Below the pieces are notes generated by a model. The model saw only the letters and a program-made list of their open reading frames with translations, made no database searches and was not told the DNA's origin. From assembly GCA_029881175.1 (NCBI GenBank), contig JAOUNC010000162.1:1-6509 (forward strand): a stretch of DNA of 6,509 bases, in the 5' to 3' direction. Position 1 is the stretch's first letter; each line of letters begins with the position of its first letter. Source of the stretch: Nitrospirota bacterium (GTDB taxonomy: Bacteria; Nitrospirota; Nitrospiria; Nitrospirales; UBA8639). Shown in pieces: positions 1 to 6,470 of the stretch. Made by a program: the position numbers and the translations under genes.

Positions 1-363
1 GCCCTGCGACAACAAGTCACCAACCTTCAAGGTCAAGTCAACCTTCTTCGATCCGTCGTTCAAATTAGCCAGAACGGCACGACCATTACGGCTGAGAATC
101 TCAGCTTCAATGCAGGAAAAGCTTTAGCCATGTCCTCAGGCAAGGAAACCAATCTCACCGCCAGCGATAATCTTAAGCTCACCAGCGGGAAAACTCTTTC
201 TTTAAAAGGAGGGAAGGATGTGATCGCTGAAGGAGCTGGCAAGGTTAAGCTCAAAGCGCCACAAATCAAATTCAATGACGGCAATAAACCCATTGCCTTA
301 AAAGATAGTCCGGTGGCAGGCGGAAAAGTCATTAGTGGCAGTGCGAGCGTATTTGCCCAATAA
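1..363 (+). CDS. C-terminal part of a coiled-coil / beta-solenoid fibre-like protein (5' end outside window)
   Basis: The reading frame is open from base 1 and stops at TAA 361-363, giving the last 120 residues of a longer protein. Residues 2-20 carry a perfect heptad pattern (L2, V6, L9, V13, L16, V20), as in a trimerising coiled coil. From about residue 26 to 96 follow short hydrophilic/hydrophobic alternating strands punctuated by Gly-Lys turns at 39-40, 47-48, 63-64, 71-72 and 80-81, with Asp-Asn at 56-57. The 7-9 residue spacing resembles the octapeptide beta-helix of phage gp5, VgrG or tail-spike proteins. A polar tail follows, ending in Phe-Ala-Gln. The fold is inferred from the pattern, and no specific family is recognised. 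The next gene begins 44 bases downstream on the same strand with no terminator between, so co-transcription is likely. A role as a surface or secreted fibre is plausible. A VgrG-type spike is an alternative, but no Rhs or VgrG core is visible in this part. Confidence 0.72.
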   Translation, partial: ALRQQVTNLQGQVNLLRSVVQISQNGTTITAENLSFNAGKALAMSSGKETNLTASDNLKLTSGKTLSLKGGKDVIAEGAGKVKLKAPQIKFNDGNKPIALKDSPVAGGKVISGSASVFAQ

Positions 364-407
364 GATTCTCAGCCATGGCCCTTCTAGAAAGAGGAAAGGA
401 TAGACCC

Positions 408-2537
408 ATGAAATGCCCTCAATTCATGAGTATGGTTCTCTGGTGTTGCGCCATTATCAGCATCCCCGTCATGAGCCAGGCTTCACTCCAAGATCCGTTC
501 ACCACGATCGAACTCGATGCTCCCGTCCATTTCCTGGCTGCCGATGGCAGCGATGTCACCGTTTCCCCGGGCACCTACGAAGTGGAATCCGCTGAAGAGT
601 GGATTCGTCTCATACCGGGAGAACGACGAGATGCAGTTCTCATTGAGGCCGATCGACAGACTCATGCGCTCGATATTGACGACCCATTAGCCATGGGCTT
701 TCCCGGCGATACGGAAGAAGAAGCCGACCTCTACTTTGTCATGCTCCTTCTTCCAGAAGGACAGAGCTTAGAAGCCACCGGCACCTATAGCGGCATTCGT
801 CCACGTGGATTCAATATCGGCCAGGCTTTCAATAATGCGAAAAAGACCGCCACCAATGCCTATAACCAGGCCCAATCCACCGCGAATCAGGCTGCCTCCA
901 ACGCAGCCCAGGCCGCTCAGCAGGCGGCGCAACAAGCTCAAGAAGCAGCCGAACAAGCGGCTCAGCAAAGTCAGCAGGCGGCCCAACAGGCCCAACAACA
1001 AGCCCGGAAAGCCGCACAGCTGGCTCAGCAGAAAGCCCGGCAAGCCGCAGCCATCGCTCGAAAAAATCTGCAAGGCGCTCAAGCGGCCGCCATGCAGGCG
1101 AAACAAGCGGTTGAACAAAGGGCCAGGCAAGTCGGCCAAGCCGTCACCGGTGGGGTGCAAACCCAAATCAACAACATCCAAAACAACCCATTAGTCGCCA
1201 CACTACAAAGTGAAATTCAAACACTCGAAGCTGTCAGAAAGCTTAACCTAGAACCGTTGTTTACCTGTCTCGCTCAGTCATCGGGCCAAGGGAAGGTGAA
1301 TTTCCCTCAGATGGTCCAACAATTCACCACCAATCCGCCAGCATTCGCCAATCAACTTTTTCAAGACATCATGCGGCAATGGGAGCAGAGCTTTAGTGAG
1401 ATCATGTCCGAACAACTGCAATTCATCCGCAACCCTTCTCGTTCGGCCCCTCAAGGGCCCCAAGTCATCGCCATGGCATTTCGTTCAATCGAGAAGATAG
1501 CTGAAAAAGGTCCGGGTGGGCGTTGCCTGATGCAGTTTGTGCGTCCACACCTCAAGTCGTTTCAGAATACGTCTGCTCAAGTACAGCAAACGACAATCAC
1601 TCAAGGGAAACGCATCTTCAATAATCAAGTCGCACCCATTCTGTTTGGCAGTCTGAGCAAGCAGATTGGCGACTTGATGACAGCGGCCCTCTCCCTGACA
1701 CCTCAAGAGATGCTCCAAGCGAAAGTTCGATCGAGAGGCATTGATCAACGGCAAGTTTTCGCAGACGATCGCTTCTTTTCGGAAGGACTGATCGTGAGTC
1801 GTGGATTGACCCAAGATGATACCAAGTCTTTACTCGGAGAAGTGGTCCCCGGTTTAGGCGATATTATTGACATTAAAAATGCCGTCCTAGCTGACCAACT
1901 GTTGAATCCCCGAGATCTCTATGCCGCCGCCTCTCAACTTGAACTCCTGACAAAATCTCTGAATAACCCCACTCAACGAGGGCAAGCCCTCAACGCAGTC
2001 AGAACTGCGCTGGACCCCAACGCACCCTGGACCGAATCCCTCTATATCGATATCGGGATGGAAATCCTCCGTGTGGTGGGGAAGAACTATCTTGATAGCG
2101 AAGTGCCCGGGGGAGGGAGTTTCTTGATCCGCTCAGCCGTCGAAGTCTTGGATTTTGGGGAACAAACCGTAGGCACAGTCGTCCAAAGTGTGGCGGGCCT
2201 CGTGCCCGAAGCCGGGGGAATTGTCTCCGGCATCGCCAAGGTCACCCCCGATGTGATTTGGAAATTGGCCATCAACAATATCATTGTCGGGAGCGTCAAA
2301 GGCGGAGCCCACTTTGCCTATGGGAAAGTCATAGACGAAGCCAAAAACGCTCTCAAAACCGGAAAACCCTATGCCGCCATTCAGCAGCATGCTGGGCCCT
2401 TATCTGCTCTCCTTCGCTACTTGCCATCGAAACAACAAATCGTCTTACTGGCCAGTACCCATACGGAAGATACCCGGAAGGCCCTAGAGCGCTACAACAG
2501 AAGTGTCATGCAGCTCGCAGAAGCGGCGGCACAATGA
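408..2537 (+). CDS. Large secreted protein: shared N-terminal module, Ala/Gln-rich helix, unrecognised helical C-terminal region
   Basis: ATG 408 is chosen because a purine-rich GAGGAAAGGA (391-400) precedes it and the product then starts with a good signal peptide (hydrophobic core ~9-22, cleavage predicted after SQA, residue 25). An in-frame ATG at 375 would add 11 hydrophilic residues and lacks such a site. The protein has 709 residues. Residues ~33-134 are the module shared with three downstream genes (VHF, GSDV, GTY, LLP, YSGIRPRG). Residues ~136-246 are an Ala/Gln-rich, almost certainly helical rod. The remaining ~460 residues are mostly predicted amphipathic helices, with two cysteines (C287, C373) that could form a disulfide and a VPGLGD motif at 480-485 followed by a hydrophobic helix. 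I do not recognise an enzyme. The VPGLGD-type segment is reminiscent of pre-toxin regions of polymorphic toxins, but this is weak. Export to periplasm or beyond is well supported; the function is unknown. Confidence 0.9.
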   Translation: MKCPQFMSMVLWCCAIISIPVMSQASLQDPFTTIELDAPVHFLAADGSDVTVSPGTYEVESAEEWIRLIPGERRDAVLIEADRQTHALDIDDPLAMGFPGDTEEEADLYFVMLLLPEGQSLEATGTYSGIRPRGFNIGQAFNNAKKTATNAYNQAQSTANQAASNAAQAAQQAAQQAQEAAEQAAQQSQQAAQQAQQQARKAAQLAQQKARQAAAIARKNLQGAQAAAMQAKQAVEQRARQVGQAVTGGVQTQINNIQNNPLVATLQSEIQTLEAVRKLNLEPLFTCLAQSSGQGKVNFPQMVQQFTTNPPAFANQLFQDIMRQWEQSFSEIMSEQLQFIRNPSRSAPQGPQVIAMAFRSIEKIAEKGPGGRCLMQFVRPHLKSFQNTSAQVQQTTITQGKRIFNNQVAPILFGSLSKQIGDLMTAALSLTPQEMLQAKVRSRGIDQRQVFADDRFFSEGLIVSRGLTQDDTKSLLGEVVPGLGDIIDIKNAVLADQLLNPRDLYAAASQLELLTKSLNNPTQRGQALNAVRTALDPNAPWTESLYIDIGMEILRVVGKNYLDSEVPGGGSFLIRSAVEVLDFGEQTVGTVVQSVAGLVPEAGGIVSGIAKVTPDVIWKLAINNIIVGSVKGGAHFAYGKVIDEAKNALKTGKPYAAIQQHAGPLSALLRYLPSKQQIVLLASTHTEDTRKALERYNRSVMQLAEAAAQ
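750..802 (+). repeat. 53-base perfect direct repeat, copy 1
   Basis: Identical over 53 bases to 3462-3514 in the lipase gene. It encodes the end of the shared N-terminal module (LPEGQSLEATGTYSGIR). Flanking sequence in the module is similar but not identical. Confidence 0.9.
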
Positions 2538-2640
2538 AAGACAGATGACCTCTAGGCACCATGAGATCACGATCATGAAAAAAGGCATTCCACTATCCAT
2601 AACAAAGCCTGGGCAAGCGAGCCTGGCAAGGAGGAACGCC
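2538..2640 (+). other. Intergenic spacer
   Basis: This 103-base gap lies between the large helical protein and the lysine-rich protein. I see no strong stem-loop followed by T residues and no convincing promoter. An upstream in-frame ATG at 2503 would overlap the previous gene and add 46 non-signal-like residues, so the gap is treated as non-coding up to 2640. Confidence 0.5.
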
Positions 2641-2913
2641 ATGAAGCAGCGACGTCTTATACTCATTGCCGTGATCGCCGCAGCATTGCTTGGAGGCCCT
2701 GGGTTGCAAACCTTCATCCCATCTGTCGGCACAGCCGTCGCGCAGGAAGAAGAGGAAGTGATCCAGATGAAACCACGCGGCAAGAATAAAAGCCAAGTAT
2801 CAAAGCCGGGCTCCGAAAAGATGAGCAAGAAAAAACAAGGCGCGGTCGTCGAGGAAAAGCAGAAGAAATCGACGAAGACGAAAAAGAAAAAAAGGATGCC
2901 TAAACCCAAATAG
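2641..2913 (+). CDS. Small secreted lysine-rich protein
   Basis: The start at ATG 2641 is set by an excellent ribosome-binding site AAGGAGG (2628-2634, six bases before the ATG) and by the signal peptide it creates (MKQRR, then a hydrophobic core at ~6-22, and an AVA|Q cleavage site after residue 34). The precursor has 90 residues and the predicted mature protein 56. The mature part opens with an acidic QEEEE and then becomes strongly basic: by count 18 Lys and 2 Arg against 7 Glu, ending in a Lys/Pro tail. It has no cysteines and no recognisable domain, and is probably disordered. It does not carry the N-terminal module of its neighbours. Binding to an anionic partner such as lipopolysaccharide, nucleic acid or an acidic protein is a guess from charge only. 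Its position between two module-bearing genes suggests it belongs to the same system. Confidence 0.82.
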   Translation: MKQRRLILIAVIAAALLGGPGLQTFIPSVGTAVAQEEEEVIQMKPRGKNKSQVSKPGSEKMSKKKQGAVVEEKQKKSTKTKKKKRMPKPK

Positions 2914-3080
2914 AAGACCAAGAGATTCTCAGGCCGGGTTCGACCGAGCGACCAAAGGTAACACGCGGGTCTTCTCCGTTTTAGAGAGGATCGAAGCTCA
3001 TCTTTGAGCCCAAACAGCTGTTCCGAAAAAAGTAGGGAAAATCGAGCGGGCACCAAGGAGGGTGAAGAACACTTGATACG

Positions 3081-3105
3081 TTGATTCTCTCAATCAAAAG
3101 CTTTT
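3081..3105 (+). promoter_or_regulatory. Overlapping inverted repeats before the lipase gene
   Basis: TTGATT (3081-3086) and AATCAA (3092-3097) form a perfect 6-base inverted repeat with loop CTCTC. It overlaps the 10-base palindrome AAAAGCTTTT (3096-3105). The pair sits just upstream of the ribosome-binding site. It could be an operator or a weak RNA hairpin, but AT-rich short palindromes also arise by chance. Confidence 0.25.
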
Positions 3106-3110
3106 TCATA

Positions 3111-3116
3111 CAGGAG
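3111..3116 (+). promoter_or_regulatory. Ribosome-binding site deciding the lipase start
   Basis: CAGGAG lies six bases before ATG 3123. It is too close to use ATG 3117 (no spacing) and lies downstream of a possible TTG at 3081, so it supports 3123 as the start. Confidence 0.65.
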
Positions 3117-3122
3117 ATGCTC

Positions 3123-4739
3123 ATGAGAACACGCATTTTTTTCATCCTTGGGCTTCTTATTTTGTGGGGGACCAACCCCTATGGCCAGACATGGGCCGCT
3201 TCACTCTCCCCTACGTCCATCACTTTAGAAAACACAGTCCATTTCCTGGCCGCCGACGGGAGTGATGTGACGGTTCCTCCAGGCACCTACGAAGTGGAAT
3301 CGGCGGAAGAATGGATTCGGCTCGTGCCAGAGGAACGTCGCGATGCCCTGCTTATTGAGGCAGATCGACAGACCCATGCACTCGATATTGACAACCCATT
3401 GGCCATGAGCTTCCCTGGCGATACGGAAGAGGAAGCGGATTTGCATTTCGTCATGGTGCTCCTTCCAGAAGGACAGAGCTTAGAAGCCACCGGCACCTAT
3501 AGCGGCATTCGTCCCAGAGGATTCTTGGGGAACGCCTTCAAGAAGGCGAAAAAGACTGCCAACAAGGCCCATAAAAAAGCCAAGTCCACATCCAATCAGG
3601 CAGCCTCAAAAGCGAAAGCGGCCGCCGAAGAAGCTCAGAAACAAACCAGCCAGGCGGCCGCGAAAGTACAGCAGGGTGTAGAAGCTGCGAAGACGGCAGC
3701 CCTTCAGGCCAAACAAGAGGTCGAGAAAAAAGCCAAAGAAGCCGCAGCCGCTGTTAAATCTGGAATCCGAGCGGCCAAACAAACCGTGGCTGGAGTCATT
3801 GCTCCGCCGCCCACTCGAATTCGAATCCCTAACTTTCCCTTCTTTAACCTCTTTCAACCAAATCCTGCACCCAATCCGTCTCGAAATCCAGAAGACCATT
3901 CCTTTGTGAATTCCTATCTCCTGGCCTTCACCAGTTTGTTCGTGTACGAGCCGGATTTGGTGTCATGTCCCTTCCCAAAAGATTGCTGGCCAGAATGGCA
4001 ACGGGCCTTTCGTGAGTTATTTACCAAAGGGGGAATGACGCGCTTCCAATTCATCAAGGAACCGCTCACCAATACCCAGGTGGCAGTGATGTCGAATAAC
4101 CAAGTGGTAGTGGTCGTTTTTCGAGGGTCAGAAAAAAATGTCCAGGATTGGATGCAAATTGATGCGAACTTTCCACTAATACCAGCACCCCAATGGGGAG
4201 CAGGGGTTATGGTTCATAACGGATTCAATGCCGCGATGCGGTCAGTCTTTACCCGCGTACGCGATGCGATCCAATCACAAAATCCCCGGGGGACCAAACG
4301 AGTCTGGCTCACCGGTCATAGCCTTGGGGGTGCTTTAGCATTTTTACACGCCCAAGCCTTAACGCGGGAAACTCCCATTAATGTCCAGGGCGTTTCTACC
4401 TATGGGGCTCCCCGCGTCGGCAACCCCATCTGGAATCGAACGTACAATTCGAGACTCGGTAACAACACGCAACGTTGGGTGAACAACGCCGACTTTGTCA
4501 CGTTGCTCGTCCAGCCCGTCGGCACGCAACCTCAACAGGTTCTGACCTACCAGCACGTGGGAATGACCCATAACATTCAGGCCAATGGTAGAATCCGGCC
4601 CAACGACCAGGAGCGCGCATTCCCGGCCAGATCGTATAGCACCGGCGATCACAATCTCTTGGGCTATATATGTCCAATGGTGAGCCATTTGTCGGCCACA
4701 GAACGATCACGGCTCCCCCTACTCCCGGACTGCGATTGA
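3123..4739 (+). CDS. Secreted class 3 (Lipase_3 family) lipase with shared N-terminal module
   Basis: Predicted alpha/beta-hydrolase acting on acylglycerols or phospholipids outside the cytoplasm. ATG 3123 gives 538 residues with a clear signal peptide (core ~5-15, cleavage after TWA, residue 25). Residues ~32-134 are the shared module, ~135-222 a Lys/Ala-rich helix, and ~223-255 a Pro/Asn-rich linker. The catalytic domain occupies ~260 to the end. Seen in the sequence: VVVFRGS (FRGS at 333-336, matching the class 3 FRGT oxyanion-side motif), WLTGHSLGG with nucleophile Ser400, YGAPRVGN, Asp457 in NNADFV as the likely acid, and His510 in GDHNLLGY as the base. The triad is therefore complete and the enzyme is probably active. 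SCPFPKDC shortly before the core could be a disulfide loop. Neighbouring genes carry the same module on other domains, so this is likely the enzymatic member of a set. Substrate cannot be told from sequence. An interbacterial effector or a nutrient-scavenging lipase are both possible. Confidence 0.93.
   Translation: MRTRIFFILGLLILWGTNPYGQTWAASLSPTSITLENTVHFLAADGSDVTVPPGTYEVESAEEWIRLVPEERRDALLIEADRQTHALDIDNPLAMSFPGDTEEEADLHFVMVLLPEGQSLEATGTYSGIRPRGFLGNAFKKAKKTANKAHKKAKSTSNQAASKAKAAAEEAQKQTSQAAAKVQQGVEAAKTAALQAKQEVEKKAKEAAAAVKSGIRAAKQTVAGVIAPPPTRIRIPNFPFFNLFQPNPAPNPSRNPEDHSFVNSYLLAFTSLFVYEPDLVSCPFPKDCWPEWQRAFRELFTKGGMTRFQFIKEPLTNTQVAVMSNNQVVVVVFRGSEKNVQDWMQIDANFPLIPAPQWGAGVMVHNGFNAAMRSVFTRVRDAIQSQNPRGTKRVWLTGHSLGGALAFLHAQALTRETPINVQGVSTYGAPRVGNPIWNRTYNSRLGNNTQRWVNNADFVTLLVQPVGTQPQQVLTYQHVGMTHNIQANGRIRPNDQERAFPARSYSTGDHNLLGYICPMVSHLSATERSRLPLLPDCD
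3462..3514 (+). repeat. 53-base perfect direct repeat, copy 2
   Basis: Second copy of the 53-base identity with 750-802, lying in the same position of the paralogous module. Confidence 0.9.
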
Positions 4740-4850
4740 GAGAGCACCGTGCCTTAGAGAACACATAAGAGATAATGGGGACTTTCATAAAGACTTTTCT
4801 GGGTGACGCCCCTCTTTCATCCATACTTCACCTTCATATAAGGAGGCTTT
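4740..4850 (+). other. Intergenic spacer
   Basis: This 111-base gap holds the ribosome-binding site AGGAGG (4841-4846) of the next gene. GATAAT at 4771-4776 resembles a -10 box but has no matching -35. No terminator hairpin was found. Confidence 0.45.
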
Positions 4851-5816
4851 ATGCAAACGATAAAACCGAACATTCTTTCATTCATGACAGGAGCTTTTCT
4901 TTTCTTTTTAACCTTGGGAAGCCCGGCAACATACGCGGACACGACTATCACTCTGGAGCAACCGGTACACTTCACCACAGCCGAGGGGAGCGATGTCATG
5001 CTTAACGCAGGAACGTATACTCTGGAACCTGCCCAAGAATGGATCCGGATTACTCCTAGCGACGGCCAGTCGGTTGAGGCTCTGTTGCTCGAAGCCCTAG
5101 CAGGGAATCATGAAGAATCCTTGACGACTCCGCTGGCTTTATCGGCTAAAGGAGAAGAAGCTGATACCCATCATCTCGTCGTGCTCCTCCCCGGTGGAAA
5201 CCGATTGGAAGCCATCGGCAGCTACAGCGGCCTCCGGTCCCGAGGCACACTCTCGTTACTCTCCATCCAACGACTCAAAACCCTTTCCACGACCCAGAGC
5301 ACCGCATCGCCTGAATACTCCACTCCGTTGTTCGGAGGCAGTGGGGGGAATCAATCCTATAATCTTGATTGTGGAAGTGGATCAGTCCTCGTTGGAGCGA
5401 TTTACAAGGCCGGCATGTGGTTGGATGCGATAGGGATTATTTGTCAGCAGGTTAACTCCCAAACTGGAGCCCTGGAAAGGGAATTTACCAGAGGCCCCTT
5501 GGGAGGAACCGGGGGGCAAGCCAAAATTGCCCGCTGTGCCTCCGGACGGGTTTTCCAGGGCCTCAGGGCGTTTTCCGGCCAATATATTAATAAATTTTAT
5601 ATGCGTTGCAGCCAGTGGGATGCCTCGAGAAAGGCTCCGGTGTTCAGTGAAATTTGCAACCCAGGTACGGTAGCTTGTCTGACCTTCGGAGGGGGTGGCG
5701 GTTCCGCTAGTGATCCCTTCTTTTGCCCAGCGGGCATGGTCGGGAAAGCCTTTCGAGGTCGATATGGCTGGTACGTCGACAGCGCCCGCTTTGTCTGTGA
5801 TAGCTGGGATAAATAA
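4851..5816 (+). CDS. Secreted protein: shared N-terminal module plus three-fold Cys/Gly repeat domain (beta-prism / lectin-like)
   Basis: ATG 4851 follows AGGAGG by four bases. The 321-residue product has a signal peptide cleaved after TYA (residue 29). Residues ~31-132 are the shared module, followed by a linker with SIQRLKTLST and EYSTPL. The C-terminal domain (~161-321) holds three repeats. Each begins with a Gly cluster (GGSGG at 162, GGTGG at 218, GGGGG at 280), has a first Cys 11-12 residues later, and a second Cys exactly 24 residues after the first: C174/C198, C229/C253, C292/C316. Between the Cys pairs are a G-x-V-like strand, an aromatic residue and an Asp/Asn (WLDAIG, YINKFY, YVDSAR). 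Two extra cysteines, C269 and C276, sit between repeats 2 and 3. The three-fold pattern resembles jacalin- or VMO-I-type beta-prism domains, which often bind glycans. Fold and ligand are inferred; no enzyme motif is seen. Confidence 0.9.
   Translation: MQTIKPNILSFMTGAFLFFLTLGSPATYADTTITLEQPVHFTTAEGSDVMLNAGTYTLEPAQEWIRITPSDGQSVEALLLEALAGNHEESLTTPLALSAKGEEADTHHLVVLLPGGNRLEAIGSYSGLRSRGTLSLLSIQRLKTLSTTQSTASPEYSTPLFGGSGGNQSYNLDCGSGSVLVGAIYKAGMWLDAIGIICQQVNSQTGALEREFTRGPLGGTGGQAKIARCASGRVFQGLRAFSGQYINKFYMRCSQWDASRKAPVFSEICNPGTVACLTFGGGGGSASDPFFCPAGMVGKAFRGRYGWYVDSARFVCDSWDK
5260..5290 (+). repeat. 31-base perfect direct repeat, copy 1
   Basis: Identical to 6313-6343 in the next gene. Encodes SIQRLKTLST just after the shared module. 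Confidence 0.9.
5331..5813 (+). repeat. Three-fold internal protein repeat (Gly cluster + Cys pair 24 residues apart)
   Basis: The repeats run from about 5331, 5499 and 5685. They are conserved at protein level only; the DNA is diverged, which suggests an old triplication. Confidence 0.75.
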
Positions 5817-5893
5817 TTTTCAAGTTAATCGCGAGGCAGGAAGCGCAAGGTCTGAAGCTTACATAATGAATCATTAAAAAATCCTATTAAATG

Positions 5894-5899
5894 AGGAGG
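5894..5899 (+). promoter_or_regulatory. Ribosome-binding site supporting a GTG start
   Basis: AGGAGG lies four bases before GTG 5904, the same spacing as for the preceding paralog. No in-frame ATG gives a full signal peptide, so GTG is the start. Confidence 0.75.
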
Positions 5900-5903
5900 C
5901 GTT

Positions 5904-6470
5904 GTGCGAAATAACAAATATACTCTTTTGGTGGCCATGGCAGGGGCGTTTATGGTCTGGTGTTTAACAGGAATCCAGCCGGCCTTAGCCAATACGACCA
6001 TCACCCTGAACAATCCGGTCCACTTCACCACGGCCGAGGGGAGTGACGTCGTGCTTGACCCAGGAACGTATGCCGTGGAAGCCGCTGAAGATTGGCTCAG
6101 AGTGACGCCCAGTGAAGGGCAAGCAGTTGATGCTCTCTTGTTGGAGGCACAGTCGGCCGGACATGAAGAATCGCTCACCGCTCCTTTGGCGATTTCGGCT
6201 GAGGGAGAACAACCTGACACCCACCATCTGGCCTTACTGCTTCCTGGTGGTGAGCGGTTGGAATCCATCGGAACCTACAGTGGCATCCGATCCAGAGGCA
6301 CTCTCTCATTATTCTCCATCCAACGACTCAAAACCCTTTCCACCTCTCAGAGTACCGCACCAACCGAATACTCCACGCCACTTGTTCAGACCGGAGTCAA
6401 GGGTAACAAACGTGCCGGACACATAGGTGACACTTTGGCTAACAAGATTTACGTACATCAATCCTCTTAA
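5904..6470 (+). CDS. Secreted protein with shared N-terminal module; C-terminal domain apparently lost to an insertion
   Basis: A GTG start gives 188 residues. The signal peptide is cleaved after ALA (residue 29); its cysteine (VWC) does not fit a lipobox. Residues ~31-132 are the shared module and align without gaps to the preceding gene. Similarity continues through SIQRLKTLST to EYSTPL (residue 160), then stops abruptly. In the neighbour this is exactly where the Gly/Cys repeat domain begins. The last ~28 codons have no resemblance to that domain in any forward frame, and the DNA there looks like the terminus of an IS481-like element. The simplest reading is a gene interrupted by insertion, now ending in translated insertion-sequence DNA. 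A naturally short module-only protein is the alternative. Without its partner domain it may still be exported. Confidence 0.82.
   Translation: MRNNKYTLLVAMAGAFMVWCLTGIQPALANTTITLNNPVHFTTAEGSDVVLDPGTYAVEAAEDWLRVTPSEGQAVDALLLEAQSAGHEESLTAPLAISAEGEQPDTHHLALLLPGGERLESIGTYSGIRSRGTLSLFSIQRLKTLSTSQSTAPTEYSTPLVQTGVKGNKRAGHIGDTLANKIYVHQSS
6313..6343 (+). repeat. 31-base perfect direct repeat, copy 2
   Basis: Second copy of the 31-base identity with 5260-5290, at the equivalent place in the paralogous gene. Confidence 0.9.

Larger units (their letters stand above)
2914..3122 (+). other. 209-base intergenic region upstream of the lipase gene
   Basis: This is the longest non-coding gap in the window and contains only weak structures. 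An 8-base inverted repeat AGAAGACC (2912-2919) / GGTCTTCT (2968-2975) has a ~48-base loop. There is a small hairpin GCTCA/TGAGC at 2996-3009, and an inverted repeat near 3081-3097 listed separately. None is a textbook terminator and no good -35/-10 pair was found. A promoter for the lipase gene could lie here but cannot be placed. Confidence 0.45.

Noticed and set aside
375..407. Upstream ATG 375 as start of the large protein
   Set aside because: It adds 11 charged residues before the signal peptide and lacks the ribosome site that precedes ATG 408.
768..1181. Long overlapping frames on both strands in the Ala/Gln region
   Set aside because: Repetitive GCN/CAR codons leave the other frames free of stops; these are shadows of the 408-2537 gene.
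2887..2893. A7 run as a programmed slippage site
   Set aside because: It lies near the end of a gene whose zero frame already ends normally, and no extended alternative product is gained.
364..2932. GATTCTCAG shortly after two stop codons (364-372 and 2924-2932)
   Set aside because: A nine-base match seen only twice with no shared flanks is most likely chance.
2912..2975. AGAAGACC...GGTCTTCT as a terminator after the lysine-rich gene
   Set aside because: The arms are 48 bases apart and are not followed by a T tract, so it is not a convincing intrinsic terminator.
2484..3056. 190-residue open frame on the minus strand
   Set aside because: It is the antisense of the lysine-rich gene and its flanks; the Phe-rich stretch is simply the reverse of Lys codons, and the plus-strand gene has a strong ribosome site and signal peptide.
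5864..5876. TAATG-AAT-CATTA palindrome before the fourth paralog
   Set aside because: The five-base AT-only stem is too weak and common in AT-rich spacers; CATAAT within it lacks a suitable -35 box.
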